Shown: positions 11,321 to 22,781 of the stretch, piece by piece
Position numbering within the stretch: the stretch's first letter is position 1
Layout: every line of letters starts with the position of its first letter
Source: Cauispirillum nitrogeniifigens
GTDB lineage: Bacteria > Pseudomonadota > Alphaproteobacteria > Rhodospirillales > Rhodospirillaceae
NCBI RefSeq assembly: GCF_049800675.1
Contig: NZ_JBLOOT010000015.1
Location: forward strand, 8,946-72,945
Reading direction: 5' to 3'
DNA length: 64,000 nt
The notes under the pieces: model-generated
The model's database searches: none
Told to the model about the DNA's origin: nothing
The model's input: only the letters and a program-made list of their open reading frames with translations
Made by a program: the position numbers and the translations under genes

Positions 11321-12192
11321 CCGTGTCCCCCCACCATTCCGTCGCCCTGGCGGAGGGGCTGTCCGGCGCCCTGCGCGGGGCCCTGTCGGCGCTGGCCGAA
11401 CAGGATGACGACGCCATCGCCGTCGCCGACGCCGCCCTGGTGCTGGCCGCCTGCCGCCACCCCGGCAAGTCCCTGGAGCCTTACCGTGACCACCTGCGCG
11501 CCCTGGGCGACAGCCTGGGCGAGGCCGCCGCGAACGCCGACAGCGACACCGCCGAGGACCGCGCCGCCCTGCTGCGCGCCACCCTGGTCGAGCGCTGGCG
11601 CTACACCGGCGACGCCGAAAGCTACGAGGACCCGCAGAACGCCGACCTGATGCGCGTCGTCGACCGCCGCCGGGGCCTGCCGATCAGCCTCGGCATCCTC
11701 TACCTGCACGCCGCGCGCAGCCAGGGCTGGGCGGCGCAGGGCCTGAACTTCCCCGGCCACTTCCTCATCCGCCTGGACTGCGACGGCGGCGAGCGGGTCA
11801 TCATCGATCCCTTCCACGACGGCCAGGTGATGGGCGTGGCCGACCTGCGGGCGCTGCTGAAGGCCATCTCCGGCCCGGCGGCCGAGCTGACGCCCGACTT
11901 CTACGCCCCCCTGGGCAACCGCGAGACGCTGGTCCGCCTGCACAACACCATCAAGCTCCGCCATCTGGAAGCCGGGCGCTTCGACCTCGCCCTGGAAACC
12001 GTCGAGCAGATGCTGCTGATCGCCCCGCGCGACCACCGCCTGTGGCGCGAAGCCGGGCTGATGCACATGCGCCTGGGCGATCTGGAACGGGCGCTGGACC
12101 ACCTTGATACCTATCTCGACCTGGCCCCGCCGGGAACCGACCGCGAGCGCATCGAGGACGTGATGCACGAACTGCGGCACCGGCTGACCTGA
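11317..12192 (+). CDS. SirB1-family (transglutaminase-like) TPR protein
   Basis: A 291-residue cytoplasmic protein. The central region has the SirB1/YchA signatures NADLMRVVDRRRGLPISLGILYL, NFPGHFLIRL and VIIDPFHDG. C-terminal residues about 215-285 form TPR-like helices (EAGRFDLALETVEQML and GDLERALDHLDTYL). These proteins have a degenerate transglutaminase fold and no firm function. It starts inside the stop of the BON gene, so the two are translationally coupled. Confidence 0.85.
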   Translation: MTVSPHHSVALAEGLSGALRGALSALAEQDDDAIAVADAALVLAACRHPGKSLEPYRDHLRALGDSLGEAAANADSDTAEDRAALLRATLVERWRYTGDAESYEDPQNADLMRVVDRRRGLPISLGILYLHAARSQGWAAQGLNFPGHFLIRLDCDGGERVIIDPFHDGQVMGVADLRALLKAISGPAAELTPDFYAPLGNRETLVRLHNTIKLRHLEAGRFDLALETVEQMLLIAPRDHRLWREAGLMHMRLGDLERALDHLDTYLDLAPPGTDRERIEDVMHELRHRLT

Positions 12193-12225
12193 CGCCCGCC
12201 CCATCCTTCCAGGAGTGCCCCATCC

Positions 12226-13173
12226 ATGAGCCTCGACGTCGCCATCCAGATGGACCCCATCGAGACGGTGGACATCAACGCCGATTCCACCTTCGCCCTG
12301 GCCATCGAGGCACAGGCGCGCGGGCACCGGCTGTGGCACTACCTGCCCATGCACCTGTCCTTCCGCGATCGCGTGGTCACCGCCAAGGCGCGGCCGCTGA
12401 CGGTGAAGCGCGAAAGGGGTGCCCACTTCACCCTGGGCGCCTGGGAAGACATCGAGCTGGCCAACGTCGACGTGGTGCTGATGCGCCAGGACCCGCCGTT
12501 CGACATGGCCTACATCACCGCCACCCACATCCTCGACCACATCCACCCCAAGACCCTGGCGGTCAACAACCCGACCGAGGTCCGCAACGCCCCGGAAAAG
12601 CTGTTCGTCACCCACTTCGACGGGGTGATGCCGCCCACCCTGATCTCGTCGGACGTGGCGCTGATCAAGGAGTTCCGGGCCGAGCACAAGGACATCATCG
12701 TCAAGCCGCTGTTCGGCAACGGCGGCGCCGGGGTGTTCCACCTCAAGCCCGAGGACGAGAACCTGGGTGCGCTGATCGAACTGTTCACCCAGCGCTCGCG
12801 CGAGCCGCTGATCGTCCAGCGCTACCTGCCCGAGGTGCGCCAGGGCGACAAGCGCATCATCCTCATCGACGGCGAACCCGCCGGCGCCATCAACCGCGTC
12901 CCGGCGGCGGGCGAGGCACGGTCGAACATGCACGTCGGCGGCCGCCCCGAAAAGTCCATCCTGACCGACCGCGACCGTGAGATCTGCGCCATCATCGGCC
13001 CAGAACTCAAGCGGCGCGGCCTGATCTTCGTCGGCATCGACGTGATCGGCGACTACCTGACCGAAATCAACGTCACCAGCCCCACCGGCCTCCAGGAAAT
13101 CGGGCGCTTCGACGGCTCCAGCCTGGAAGCGGGCATCTGGGACGTCATTGAGGACAAGGTGGGGAAGGGCTGA
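12226..13173 (+). CDS. gshB: Glutathione synthetase
   Basis: A 315-residue ATP-grasp enzyme joining gamma-glutamylcysteine and glycine. The N-terminal MSLDVAIQMDPIETVDINADST, the substrate region VLMRQDPPFDMAYITATH, the flexible-loop GNGGAGVFHL and the C-terminal EINVTSPTGLQEI are all characteristic. Length is normal. It follows the SirB1-like gene by 33 bp and may belong to the same unit. Confidence 0.97.
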   Translation: MSLDVAIQMDPIETVDINADSTFALAIEAQARGHRLWHYLPMHLSFRDRVVTAKARPLTVKRERGAHFTLGAWEDIELANVDVVLMRQDPPFDMAYITATHILDHIHPKTLAVNNPTEVRNAPEKLFVTHFDGVMPPTLISSDVALIKEFRAEHKDIIVKPLFGNGGAGVFHLKPEDENLGALIELFTQRSREPLIVQRYLPEVRQGDKRIILIDGEPAGAINRVPAAGEARSNMHVGGRPEKSILTDRDREICAIIGPELKRRGLIFVGIDVIGDYLTEINVTSPTGLQEIGRFDGSSLEAGIWDVIEDKVGKG

Positions 13174-13202
13174 TCCTCACGCCCCCCTCCCGCAACGGGG
13201 AG

Positions 13203-13228
13203 CGCGAGGAGCCTCAAGGCCCCTCGCG
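13203..13228. terminator. Bidirectional hairpin between gshB and thiC
   Basis: CGCGAGG-A-GCCT (13203-13214) pairs with AGGC-C-CCTCGCG (13217-13228) between two convergent genes. There is no clear T-run on either side, so it is a possible terminator only. Confidence 0.4.
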
Positions 13229-13245
13229 CCCTGCCCCACCCCCCT

Positions 13246-15036
<1,791 letters not shown>

Positions 15037-15041
15037 TGGCG

Positions 15042-15070
15042 GGATCTCCCATGGGCGTTGCGGGAGATCC
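15042..15070 (-). promoter_or_regulatory. Hairpin that sequesters the thiC ribosome-binding site
   Basis: On the transcript GGATCTCCC (15070-15062) pairs perfectly with GGGAGATCC (15050-15042). The latter contains the thiC Shine-Dalgarno GGGAG just before the GTG start. It is a plausible expression platform for the upstream riboswitch. Confidence 0.65.
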
Positions 15071-15126
15071 GGGCGCCGGGTGGGAGAGGGGGCGCGGCGG
15101 TTCCTGGCCTGCGCGCGCCTGTCGTT

Positions 15127-15213
<87 letters not shown>

Positions 15214-15246
15214 CTGGCGGCAGGATGGAACGGTTGAGGGGAAACT

Positions 15247-15675
15247 TCAATACTGGTGTTCGTCGCCCCGGATGTTGAGGCCCCACATCAGGCCCAGGGC
15301 CATGCCCTTGGCGCGCGGCAGGAAGAGCACCACGAATTCCAGCGACAGCGGCAGCCAGATCACGGCATGCAGCCACAGCGGCGGGTGCCACAGGCGCTCG
15401 ACCGCGATCATGGCCGGCATCAGCAGGTGGGCCAGCACCATGATGGAGATCCACGGCGCGAAGTCGTCGGTGCGGATGTGGGCATAGCCTTCGCCGCAGT
15501 ACTCGCAGGCGGCGTTGGGCATCAGGAAGCCGGCCACCACGGCACCCTTGCCGCAGTTGGGGCAGCGCTTGGCGAACCCCCGCCGCACGCAGCGCCACAG
15601 GCCGCCAAGGCCGGTGACGCGGCGGTAGCGGCGGCGTGCCGCCCATTCCTGCTCCCACTGGGTCGGATCGTCCAT
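15247..15675 (-). CDS. DUF983 family membrane protein
   Basis: A 142-residue protein of the DUF983 family. After a basic N-terminus, a zinc-ribbon-like CPNCG...CEYCGEGY pair lies at about 38-63. Two hydrophobic membrane segments follow (ISIMVLAHLLMPAMIAVERL and LHAVIWLPLSLEFVVLFLP). Function is unknown. The ATG at 15675 is chosen because the longer frame runs into the neighbouring divergent gene. It ends just before the TPP riboswitch. Confidence 0.85.
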   Translation of the reverse strand: MDDPTQWEQEWAARRRYRRVTGLGGLWRCVRRGFAKRCPNCGKGAVVAGFLMPNAACEYCGEGYAHIRTDDFAPWISIMVLAHLLMPAMIAVERLWHPPLWLHAVIWLPLSLEFVVLFLPRAKGMALGLMWGLNIRGDEHQY

Positions 15676-15786
15676 GGGCGCTCTCCGGCGTGTAGTGAGA
15701 ATAGTTTTCACCAAGCTCAACGCCGCCGCAAGGCCGAAGGACCGGCCGGCGCGTTGGCAAAGGGAGCAATCCCGATCGGAGGTGTC

Positions 15787-16296
15787 ATGCGCGTGTTCAT
15801 CGACGTGGAGGCGTCCAGCCTGCGCAACGGCTTCCCGGTGGAGGTCGCATGGTGCGCCGAGGGCCTGGATCGCGCCGCCACCTACCTCATCCGGCCGGAA
15901 CCCGCGTGGTGGGAGTGCTACGACTGGACGGCGGAGGCGCAGGCCATGCACGGCCTCGACCGCGCGACCTTGGAGCGCATCGGCCGCCCCCGCGCCGAAG
16001 TCGCCGCCAGCCTGGCCGAAGATCTGGCCGGGGCGGAAGTGCATTCGGACAATGCGGCCTTCGACACCGGCTGGCTGGCGGTGCTGTATGGCGGCGCCGC
16101 GCCGCCGTTCTCGGTCGGGTTGCTGCGGCCGGCGGGGACGCTGATGCTGACATCGGAGATCGGCCTGCGCCGCCATCGCGCGCTGGATGACGCGGTGGCC
16201 CTGGCGATGGCCTTCGGAAGTGACCGCGGCGATGGCGACGCCGCCACCGCCGAGGCGCGGGGACGGGAAATTCTGCGGCGCCTGGGGCGCCGTTGA
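15787..16296 (+). CDS. DEDDh exonuclease-like protein
   Basis: A 169-residue protein that begins MRVFIDVEASSL, matching the first DxE motif of the DnaQ-like 3'-5' exonuclease fold. SDNAAFDTGWLAVL gives the second Asp region and RHRALDDAVALAMA the final H-x4-D. A strong GGAGG precedes the ATG. Substrate is unknown; it is a stand-alone small exonuclease domain, divergent from the DUF983 gene. Confidence 0.8.
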   Translation: MRVFIDVEASSLRNGFPVEVAWCAEGLDRAATYLIRPEPAWWECYDWTAEAQAMHGLDRATLERIGRPRAEVAASLAEDLAGAEVHSDNAAFDTGWLAVLYGGAAPPFSVGLLRPAGTLMLTSEIGLRRHRALDDAVALAMAFGSDRGDGDAATAEARGREILRRLGRR

Positions 16297-16303
16297 CGGG
16301 GCT

Positions 16304-16920
16304 TCAGCGTTTCAGGACGCAGACCGCCTCGACGCCGAAGATGTTGGCCATCGCGCTTTTGACCGAGCGCTGCCGGGGGCGGCCCTGAGTGTCCAGGGTG
16401 AAGGACTTTTCCACCGTGATGCCCAGGCTGTCGCACAGCTCTGCGAAGTCGCGGATGGTGCAGAAGTGGATGTTGGGCGTTTCCCACCACTGGTAGGACA
16501 GGCTCTCGGTCACCGGCATGCGGCCCTGGGCGAGGATCTGCATCCGGTTGCGCCAGTGGCCGAAGTTGGGGAAGGAGACGATGGCCCGCCGGCCAATGCG
16601 CAGCAGGTTGGTCAGCACGCCCTTGGGATCGCGCGTGGCCTGAAGGGTCTGCGACAGGATGACGGTGTCGAAGGCGTCGGACGGGTAGTCCTTGAGGTCG
16701 GTGTCGGCGTCGCCCTGGATGACGCTCAGGCCCTGGCTGACGGCGGCGCGCACGCCGGCCATGGACAGCTCGATGCCGCGCCCGTCGACCTGTTTGGTGC
16801 GGTACAGGTGGTCGAGCAGCGCCCCGTCGCCGCAGCCGACGTCGAGCACGCGGGTGCGCGGCTCCACCAGATCGGCGATGAGCTGAAGGTCGACGCGGAT
16901 GGCGTTGCTGGTGGTGGCGA

Positions 16921-16924
<4 letters not shown>
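16304..16924 (-). CDS. metW: Methionine biosynthesis protein MetW
   Basis: A 206-residue MetW, a methyltransferase-fold partner of MetX. SAM-type motif RVLDVGCGDGALLDHL, then IQGDADTDLKDYPSDAFDTVILSQTLQA, and the W-rich YQWWETPNIHFC near the C-terminus. Its ATG overlaps the metX stop by 4 bp, so the two are co-translated. Confidence 0.95.
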
Positions 16925-18093
<1,169 letters not shown>

Positions 18094-18157
18094 CTGCGCA
18101 TCCCTTCCTGACCGCCCCCGCGCGCACGGAACCTCATGGGGCGGGGCGGAACGCAGA

Positions 18158-18186
18158 TTGCTATGAACCGCCGTGCCCCGTGTCAA
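18158..18186 (-). promoter_or_regulatory. Candidate sigma-70 promoter for metX-metW
   Basis: TTGACA (18186-18181), 17-bp spacer, TAGCAA (18163-18158) on the minus strand, 65 bp before the GTG of metX. I see no SAM riboswitch motif in the leader. Confidence 0.55.
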
Positions 18187-18253
18187 CGTTTTCTTTGATT
18201 TTGGCCCGGCGCTGGACTACTCCTATGCGGCTTGTTTCAATGGGGTGAATGCC

Positions 18254-19156
18254 ATGCCAGGGGATGCCGCACCGCCGTCCGTTTCCGGGGCCGCCGACTC
18301 GGCGCTGGAGGACCTGCGCCGGTCCATCGACGCCATCGACGACCGCCTGCTCGATCTGGTGGTCGAGCGTGCCCAGGTGGTGGAGAAGATCGGCGCCGCC
18401 AAGCGCGTCGCCGGGGCCGAGAGCGGGCCGGTGTTCGTCCGCCCCGGCCGCGAGATGGCCATCCTGCGCCGCCTGCTGGCGCGGCACTCCGGGCCGTTCC
18501 CCAAGTCGGTGGTGGTGCGCATGTGGCGGGAGATGTTCGCCGGCACCCTGGCCGTGCAGAACCCGCTGAACGTGGCGGTGTACATGCCCTCGCGCGGGGC
18601 CGGCTACCTGGAGATCGCCCGCGACCAGTACGGCGCCTACACCCGCATGGAGCCGATGCAGACGCCCGGCACCGTGGTGCGCATGGTGGCCGAGGGTCAG
18701 GCCACCGTCGGCGTCCTGCCGCTGCCGATGCTGGAGGAAGGGCAGAAGTGGTGGGCCATGCTGATTTCCGACGTGCCCGGCACGCCCAAGGTGATCTCCC
18801 GTCTGCCGACCTGCGGTCCCGGCGCCGGCCGCGGGGACGGGGCCGAGGCCCTGGCCATCGGCCGCATGCCCCAGGAGCCGACCGGCGACGACCGCTCCCT
18901 GCTGGTGGTCGAGACGCGCCCCGAACTGAGCCGCGCGGGCCTGCGGACGCTGGTCGAACAGGCCGGCCTGCCGGTCCAGGAACTGATCGACACCGAGGAG
19001 CCGGCGACCGGCGACCGCCTGCACCTGCTGGAACTCAGCGCCTACGTCGCCCCGGACGACCAGCGGGTGCTCTCCCTGAGCCTGGACTCCCAGGTCGCCC
19101 GCGCCATGATCATCGGCGGCTACGCGGTGCCCTTCGCCGCCGACAGCCTGGCCTAG
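18254..19156 (+). CDS. Chorismate mutase with long C-terminal domain
   Basis: A 300-residue protein. Residues about 15-100 are an AroQ-type chorismate mutase (SALEDLRRSIDAIDDRLLDLVVERAQ, then KSVVVRMWREMFAG), converting chorismate to prephenate. The remaining 200 residues (VAVYMPSRGAGYLEIARDQYG; VRMVAEGQATVGVLPLPML) resemble the ligand-binding fold of prephenate dehydratase-type proteins but I see no dehydratase signature. It heads a unit with hisC and tyrC, fitting phenylalanine/tyrosine synthesis. An in-frame GTG 9 bp upstream is an alternative start. Confidence 0.85.
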   Translation: MPGDAAPPSVSGAADSALEDLRRSIDAIDDRLLDLVVERAQVVEKIGAAKRVAGAESGPVFVRPGREMAILRRLLARHSGPFPKSVVVRMWREMFAGTLAVQNPLNVAVYMPSRGAGYLEIARDQYGAYTRMEPMQTPGTVVRMVAEGQATVGVLPLPMLEEGQKWWAMLISDVPGTPKVISRLPTCGPGAGRGDGAEALAIGRMPQEPTGDDRSLLVVETRPELSRAGLRTLVEQAGLPVQELIDTEEPATGDRLHLLELSAYVAPDDQRVLSLSLDSQVARAMIIGGYAVPFAADSLA

Positions 19157-19189
19157 CCCCTCATTAATCCCCTACGTGGAACGCGCATC

Positions 19190-20278
19190 ATGAGCCTGCC
19201 CAAGCCGCAGCCCGGAATCCTCGACATCGCTCCCTACCAGGGTGGGGAGTCGGTCATCAAAGGCGTCGACCGGGTGATCAAGCTGTCGTCGAACGAAAGC
19301 GCCCTGGGCCCCAGCCCGCGCGCCGTGGAGGCCTATGCCAAGGTGGCCGGCAAGCTGCACCGCTATCCCGACGGTGCCTCGGCCAAGCTGCGCGAGGCCA
19401 TCGGCGCCCGCCACGGCCTGGATCCCGAGCGCATCGTCTGCGGCGCCGGCTCCGACGAGCTGATCGGCCTGCTGGTGCGTGCCTACTGCGGCCACGGCGA
19501 CGAGGTGCTCTATCCCGAGCACGGCTTCCTGATGTACTCCATCTACGCCAAGGGCTGCGGCGCGGTGCCCGTGAAGGCGCCGGAGCGCAACCTGACGGCC
19601 GACATCGACGCCGTGCTGGCGGCGGTGACGGAGCGCACCCGCATCGTCTTCATCACCAACCCCAACAACCCCACCGGCACCTACACCCGCGCCGAGGAAC
19701 TGGCGCGCCTGCGCGAGGCCCTGCGCGACGACATCCTGCTGGTGGTCGATGCCGCCTATGCCGAGTTCGTCGACCGCAACGACTACAGCGACGGCCGGGG
19801 TCTGGTCGATGCCACCCAGAACACGGTGATGCTGCGCACCTTCTCCAAGATCCACGGCCTGGGCGGCGCCCGCGTGGGCTGGGGCTACTTCCCGCCGGCC
19901 ATCGCCGACGTGATGAACCGCCTGCGCAGCCCCTTCAACGTCGCCCTGCCGTCGCAGGAGGCCGCCGCCGCCGCCATCGCCGACGCCGAGTTCACGGCCC
20001 TGGCCAAGGCGCACAACGACTACTGGCTGCCGTGGATGATCGAGGCCCTGCGCGGCCTGGGCCTGGAAGTCACCGACAGCGTCGGCAACTTCGTGCTGGT
20101 GAAGTTCCCGCCCGGCCCCAAGGGCATCGAGGCGGCCAACGCGCACCTGCTGTCGCGCGGCATCATCGCCCGCCGGGTGGCCGGCTACGGCCTGCCCGAC
20201 TGGCTGCGCATCACCATCGGGCGGGAGGACGAAAACCCGCTGGTCATCGACGCGATACGGGAATTCCTGGAGCAATGA
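19190..20278 (+). CDS. hisC: Histidinol-phosphate/aromatic aminotransferase
   Basis: A 362-residue fold-type I PLP aminotransferase: IKLSSNESALGPSP at the N-terminus, FITNPNNPTGTY, LVVDAAYAEF and the PLP-lysine region FSKIHGLGGARVGW. HisC-type enzymes in this neighbourhood often act on prephenate or phenylpyruvate. Its position between chorismate mutase and prephenate dehydrogenase suggests an aromatic role besides or instead of histidine. The stop overlaps tyrC by 4 bp. Confidence 0.92.
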   Translation: MSLPKPQPGILDIAPYQGGESVIKGVDRVIKLSSNESALGPSPRAVEAYAKVAGKLHRYPDGASAKLREAIGARHGLDPERIVCGAGSDELIGLLVRAYCGHGDEVLYPEHGFLMYSIYAKGCGAVPVKAPERNLTADIDAVLAAVTERTRIVFITNPNNPTGTYTRAEELARLREALRDDILLVVDAAYAEFVDRNDYSDGRGLVDATQNTVMLRTFSKIHGLGGARVGWGYFPPAIADVMNRLRSPFNVALPSQEAAAAAIADAEFTALAKAHNDYWLPWMIEALRGLGLEVTDSVGNFVLVKFPPGPKGIEAANAHLLSRGIIARRVAGYGLPDWLRITIGREDENPLVIDAIREFLEQ

Positions 20279-21222
20279 CCCTCACCCCTCAGCCCCTGTT
20301 CAAGAAGGCCGCCTTCATCGGCATCGGCCTGATCGGGTCGTCCCTGGCGCGGGCCATGCGCCGTGACGGTCTGGTGGGGGAGATCGTCTGCGCCGCGCGC
20401 TCCGACGGGACGCGGGACAAGGCGCTGGAGCTGGGCATCGTCGACGCCGCCTTCGCCGACATGGCCGAGGCGGTGGCCGGCGCCGATCTGGTCGTCCTCG
20501 CCACCCCCATCGGCGCCTATGGCGCCATTGCCGAGACCATCGGCCCGCATCTGGCGCTCGGCACCGTCGTCACCGACGTCGGCTCGGTCAAGATGGCGGT
20601 CATCCGCGACGTCGATCCGCACCTGCCCAGCGGCGTGCACTTCGTCCCCGGCCATCCCATCGCCGGCACCGAGCACTCCGGGCCGGAAGCCGGCTTCGCC
20701 GAACTGTTCCGCGACCGCTGGTGCATCCTCACTCCGCAGCCGGGCACCGACCAGGGCGCGGTGGACCGGGTCGCCGCCCTGTGGACGGCCTGCGGGTCGA
20801 AGGTCGACATCATGGACGCCGCGCACCACGACAAGGTGCTGGCCATCACCTCCCACCTGCCGCACCTGATCGCCTACACCATCGTCGGCACCGCCGATGA
20901 CCTGGGCGAGCACCTCAAGCAGGAGGTGATCAAGTACTCGGCGTCGGGCTTCCGCGACTTCACCCGCATCGCCGCCTCCGACCCGGTGATGTGGCGCGAC
21001 GTGTTCCTCAACAACCGCGAGGCCGTCCTCGAAGTCGTCCAGCGCTTCACCGAGGATCTGACGGCCCTTCAGCGGGCCATCCGCTGGGGCGAGGGCGACA
21101 CCCTGGAAGCCCTGTTCACCCGCACCCGCGCCATCCGCCGGGGCGTCATCGAAATGCGCCAGGCCTACGGCTCGGGCATTGCCCAGCCCGACGTGCCCAA
21201 GACCGGCGAAGTGGACGAGTAG
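20275..21222 (+). CDS. tyrC: Prephenate/arogenate dehydrogenase
   Basis: A 315-residue NAD(P)-dependent TyrA-type enzyme for tyrosine synthesis. Rossmann motif AAFIGIGLIGSSLA, then VTDVGSVK, FVPGHPIAGTEHSG, and the helical C-terminal dimer domain with SHLPHLIAY and SGFRDFTRIAASDP. The ATG overlaps the hisC stop. Cyclohexadienyl specificity is likely from the family in alphaproteobacteria but cannot be read from sequence alone. Confidence 0.93.
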   Translation: MTLTPQPLFKKAAFIGIGLIGSSLARAMRRDGLVGEIVCAARSDGTRDKALELGIVDAAFADMAEAVAGADLVVLATPIGAYGAIAETIGPHLALGTVVTDVGSVKMAVIRDVDPHLPSGVHFVPGHPIAGTEHSGPEAGFAELFRDRWCILTPQPGTDQGAVDRVAALWTACGSKVDIMDAAHHDKVLAITSHLPHLIAYTIVGTADDLGEHLKQEVIKYSASGFRDFTRIAASDPVMWRDVFLNNREAVLEVVQRFTEDLTALQRAIRWGEGDTLEALFTRTRAIRRGVIEMRQAYGSGIAQPDVPKTGEVDE

Positions 21223-21228
21223 ACGAGC

Positions 21229-22248
21229 ATGCGCATCACGGCGGCGGTGGTTCTGGGGTTCCTGTTCCTTTTCCCCGCCGTCGCCTCGGCGGCCAGCTTC
21301 GACTGCACGGAGGCCAAGGCCCCGGTCGAGCTGCTCATCTGCGCCGATCCGGTGCTGAGCGCCCTGGACGAGCGCATGGCCGAAGCCTACGCCGCCCGCA
21401 AGGCCACCGAGCGCGATGCCCAGCGGGCGTGGCTGCGCGCCCGCCTCGATGCCTGCGGCATTCCGGCGCGGGGCGAAGCCCTGACGCCGCGCGGCCAGTG
21501 GGCCGCCGCGCCCTGTCTGGTCGACCAGTACCACCAGCGCCTTGCCGCCCTGGGGGCCAAGGTCGCCGCCGCCGCGCCGGTGGCCGATGGCCCGGCGGTG
21601 CATCCGCTGTGCCTGCCGGCGGGCCTTGCCCTGGGTGACGAGCAGGCCCCCTTCACCGCCGAGGATCTGGAGGCCTGCCAGAAGGGCATGCGCCATATCC
21701 CGGTCGAGCGGTCCGAGGGAGGCGCCTGGGTCGCCTACGGCATGGACTGGGGGGTGCCGACCTATACCGCCATCGAGTCCGTGGGGGCGATGCCGGACGG
21801 CCGGCAGGCGTGGCTGGTGAACTTCAACACCGGCGGCACCGGGGTGTTCAGCAGCATCGTCGCGGTGGGGCCGAAGGGCGTGGAGCCGGTGGTCGGCGGC
21901 GGCGACCGCTGCTCCGGCGGCATCGTCGGCGCCAGCCTCGCTGAGGATGGCTGGCGCGTGCGCTTCAACGCCACTCCCGCCGACCTTGCCCACATTCTGG
22001 GGATATCGGACCTTTCCGACGGGGGACTTCCCTACTGCGCCGTCTGCTGCGCCGGCGAGATCGAGTCCCGCACTCCGGCCGACGGCGGCGAGGAAACGGT
22101 GATCGCCATCCTGCCGTCCGGCGAAGCTCTCCAGGATGACCCCACCCCGGCGGAACGCTGCCTGGCCGGCGCGATCGGCAAGGACCCCTTGCCGGCGGCC
22201 GAGTTCCCTGCCGCCCGCAAGCGCTTTGCGGCCTGCATGGGGCGGTGA
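21229..22248 (+). CDS. Secreted protein with LprI-like N-terminal domain
   Basis: A 339-residue exported protein: signal peptide MRITAAVVLGFLFLFPAVASA, then FDCTEAKAPVELLICADPVLSALDERMAEAY, the DUF1311/LprI signature seen in a lysozyme-inhibitor family, followed by a repeat of Cys-containing segments. The C-terminal 200 residues are not recognised; they are beta-rich with several Cys (GLPYCAVCCAGE). It starts 6 bp after tyrC and may be read through from it, although function appears unrelated. Confidence 0.75.
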   Translation: MRITAAVVLGFLFLFPAVASAASFDCTEAKAPVELLICADPVLSALDERMAEAYAARKATERDAQRAWLRARLDACGIPARGEALTPRGQWAAAPCLVDQYHQRLAALGAKVAAAAPVADGPAVHPLCLPAGLALGDEQAPFTAEDLEACQKGMRHIPVERSEGGAWVAYGMDWGVPTYTAIESVGAMPDGRQAWLVNFNTGGTGVFSSIVAVGPKGVEPVVGGGDRCSGGIVGASLAEDGWRVRFNATPADLAHILGISDLSDGGLPYCAVCCAGEIESRTPADGGEETVIAILPSGEALQDDPTPAERCLAGAIGKDPLPAAEFPAARKRFAACMGR

Positions 22249-22303
22249 TGCCGGCCGCGTGCCGGGCCACGGGTTTCGGACCGGCGACCTCTGGCGACCG
22301 CCC

Positions 22304-22777
22304 CTACCCCTCCACCCTGAGCCACGCCGGCGGCACCCTTTCCACGAAGGCATGGCGCACGGCCTCCAGCGCCACCCGATGCCCATGGAAGGCCATGCGC
22401 TCAAGCGCCTCGTCGATGCCGACCCACTCCCAGTCGGTGTGCTCGTCGTCCAGGACCACGCGGGCCTCGGCCGGCACCTCGGCGAGAAACAGCGGCACAA
22501 CTTCAATGCCGTCCTCGGCCGGGTTGTAGAAGTGGTCGACCCAGCCGGCGGAGTACAGCGGCGCGGCCACCAGCCCGGTTTCCTCGCGCAGTTCGCGGGC
22601 GGCGGCCTGGGCGGCGGTTTCGCCCTCCTCGATGCCGCCGGTGACCTGGGTCCAGATGCCGTCCAGGGCGCCGCCGTTGCGCCGCAGCAGCAGCACCTCG
22701 GCCCGTCCGTCCACCCGGCGCAGGGCGATGCAGGCCACCGCGCGGCAGCGCACCGGGATGTCGCGTCCGAAGGTCAT
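22304..22777 (-). CDS. Nudix hydrolase
   Basis: A 157-residue Nudix enzyme. The box spans residues 47-69, with GGIEEGET and RELREETGL supplying the catalytic Arg and Glu residues. DGIEVVPLFLAEV and DEHTDWEWVGIDEAL resemble dihydroneopterin triphosphate pyrophosphatase (NudB) types, but substrate cannot be fixed. It lies 4 bp after mutS in the same direction, so they are probably one operon. Confidence 0.9.
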   Translation of the reverse strand: MTFGRDIPVRCRAVACIALRRVDGRAEVLLLRRNGGALDGIWTQVTGGIEEGETAAQAAARELREETGLVAAPLYSAGWVDHFYNPAEDGIEVVPLFLAEVPAEARVVLDDEHTDWEWVGIDEALERMAFHGHRVALEAVRHAFVERVPPAWLRVEG

Positions 22778-22781
22778 CGTC

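Noticed and set aside
18094..18186. SAM riboswitch in the metX leader
   Set aside because: The leader has none of the SAM-I, SAM-II or SAM/SAH core motifs; only a plain promoter and a ribosome-binding site were found.
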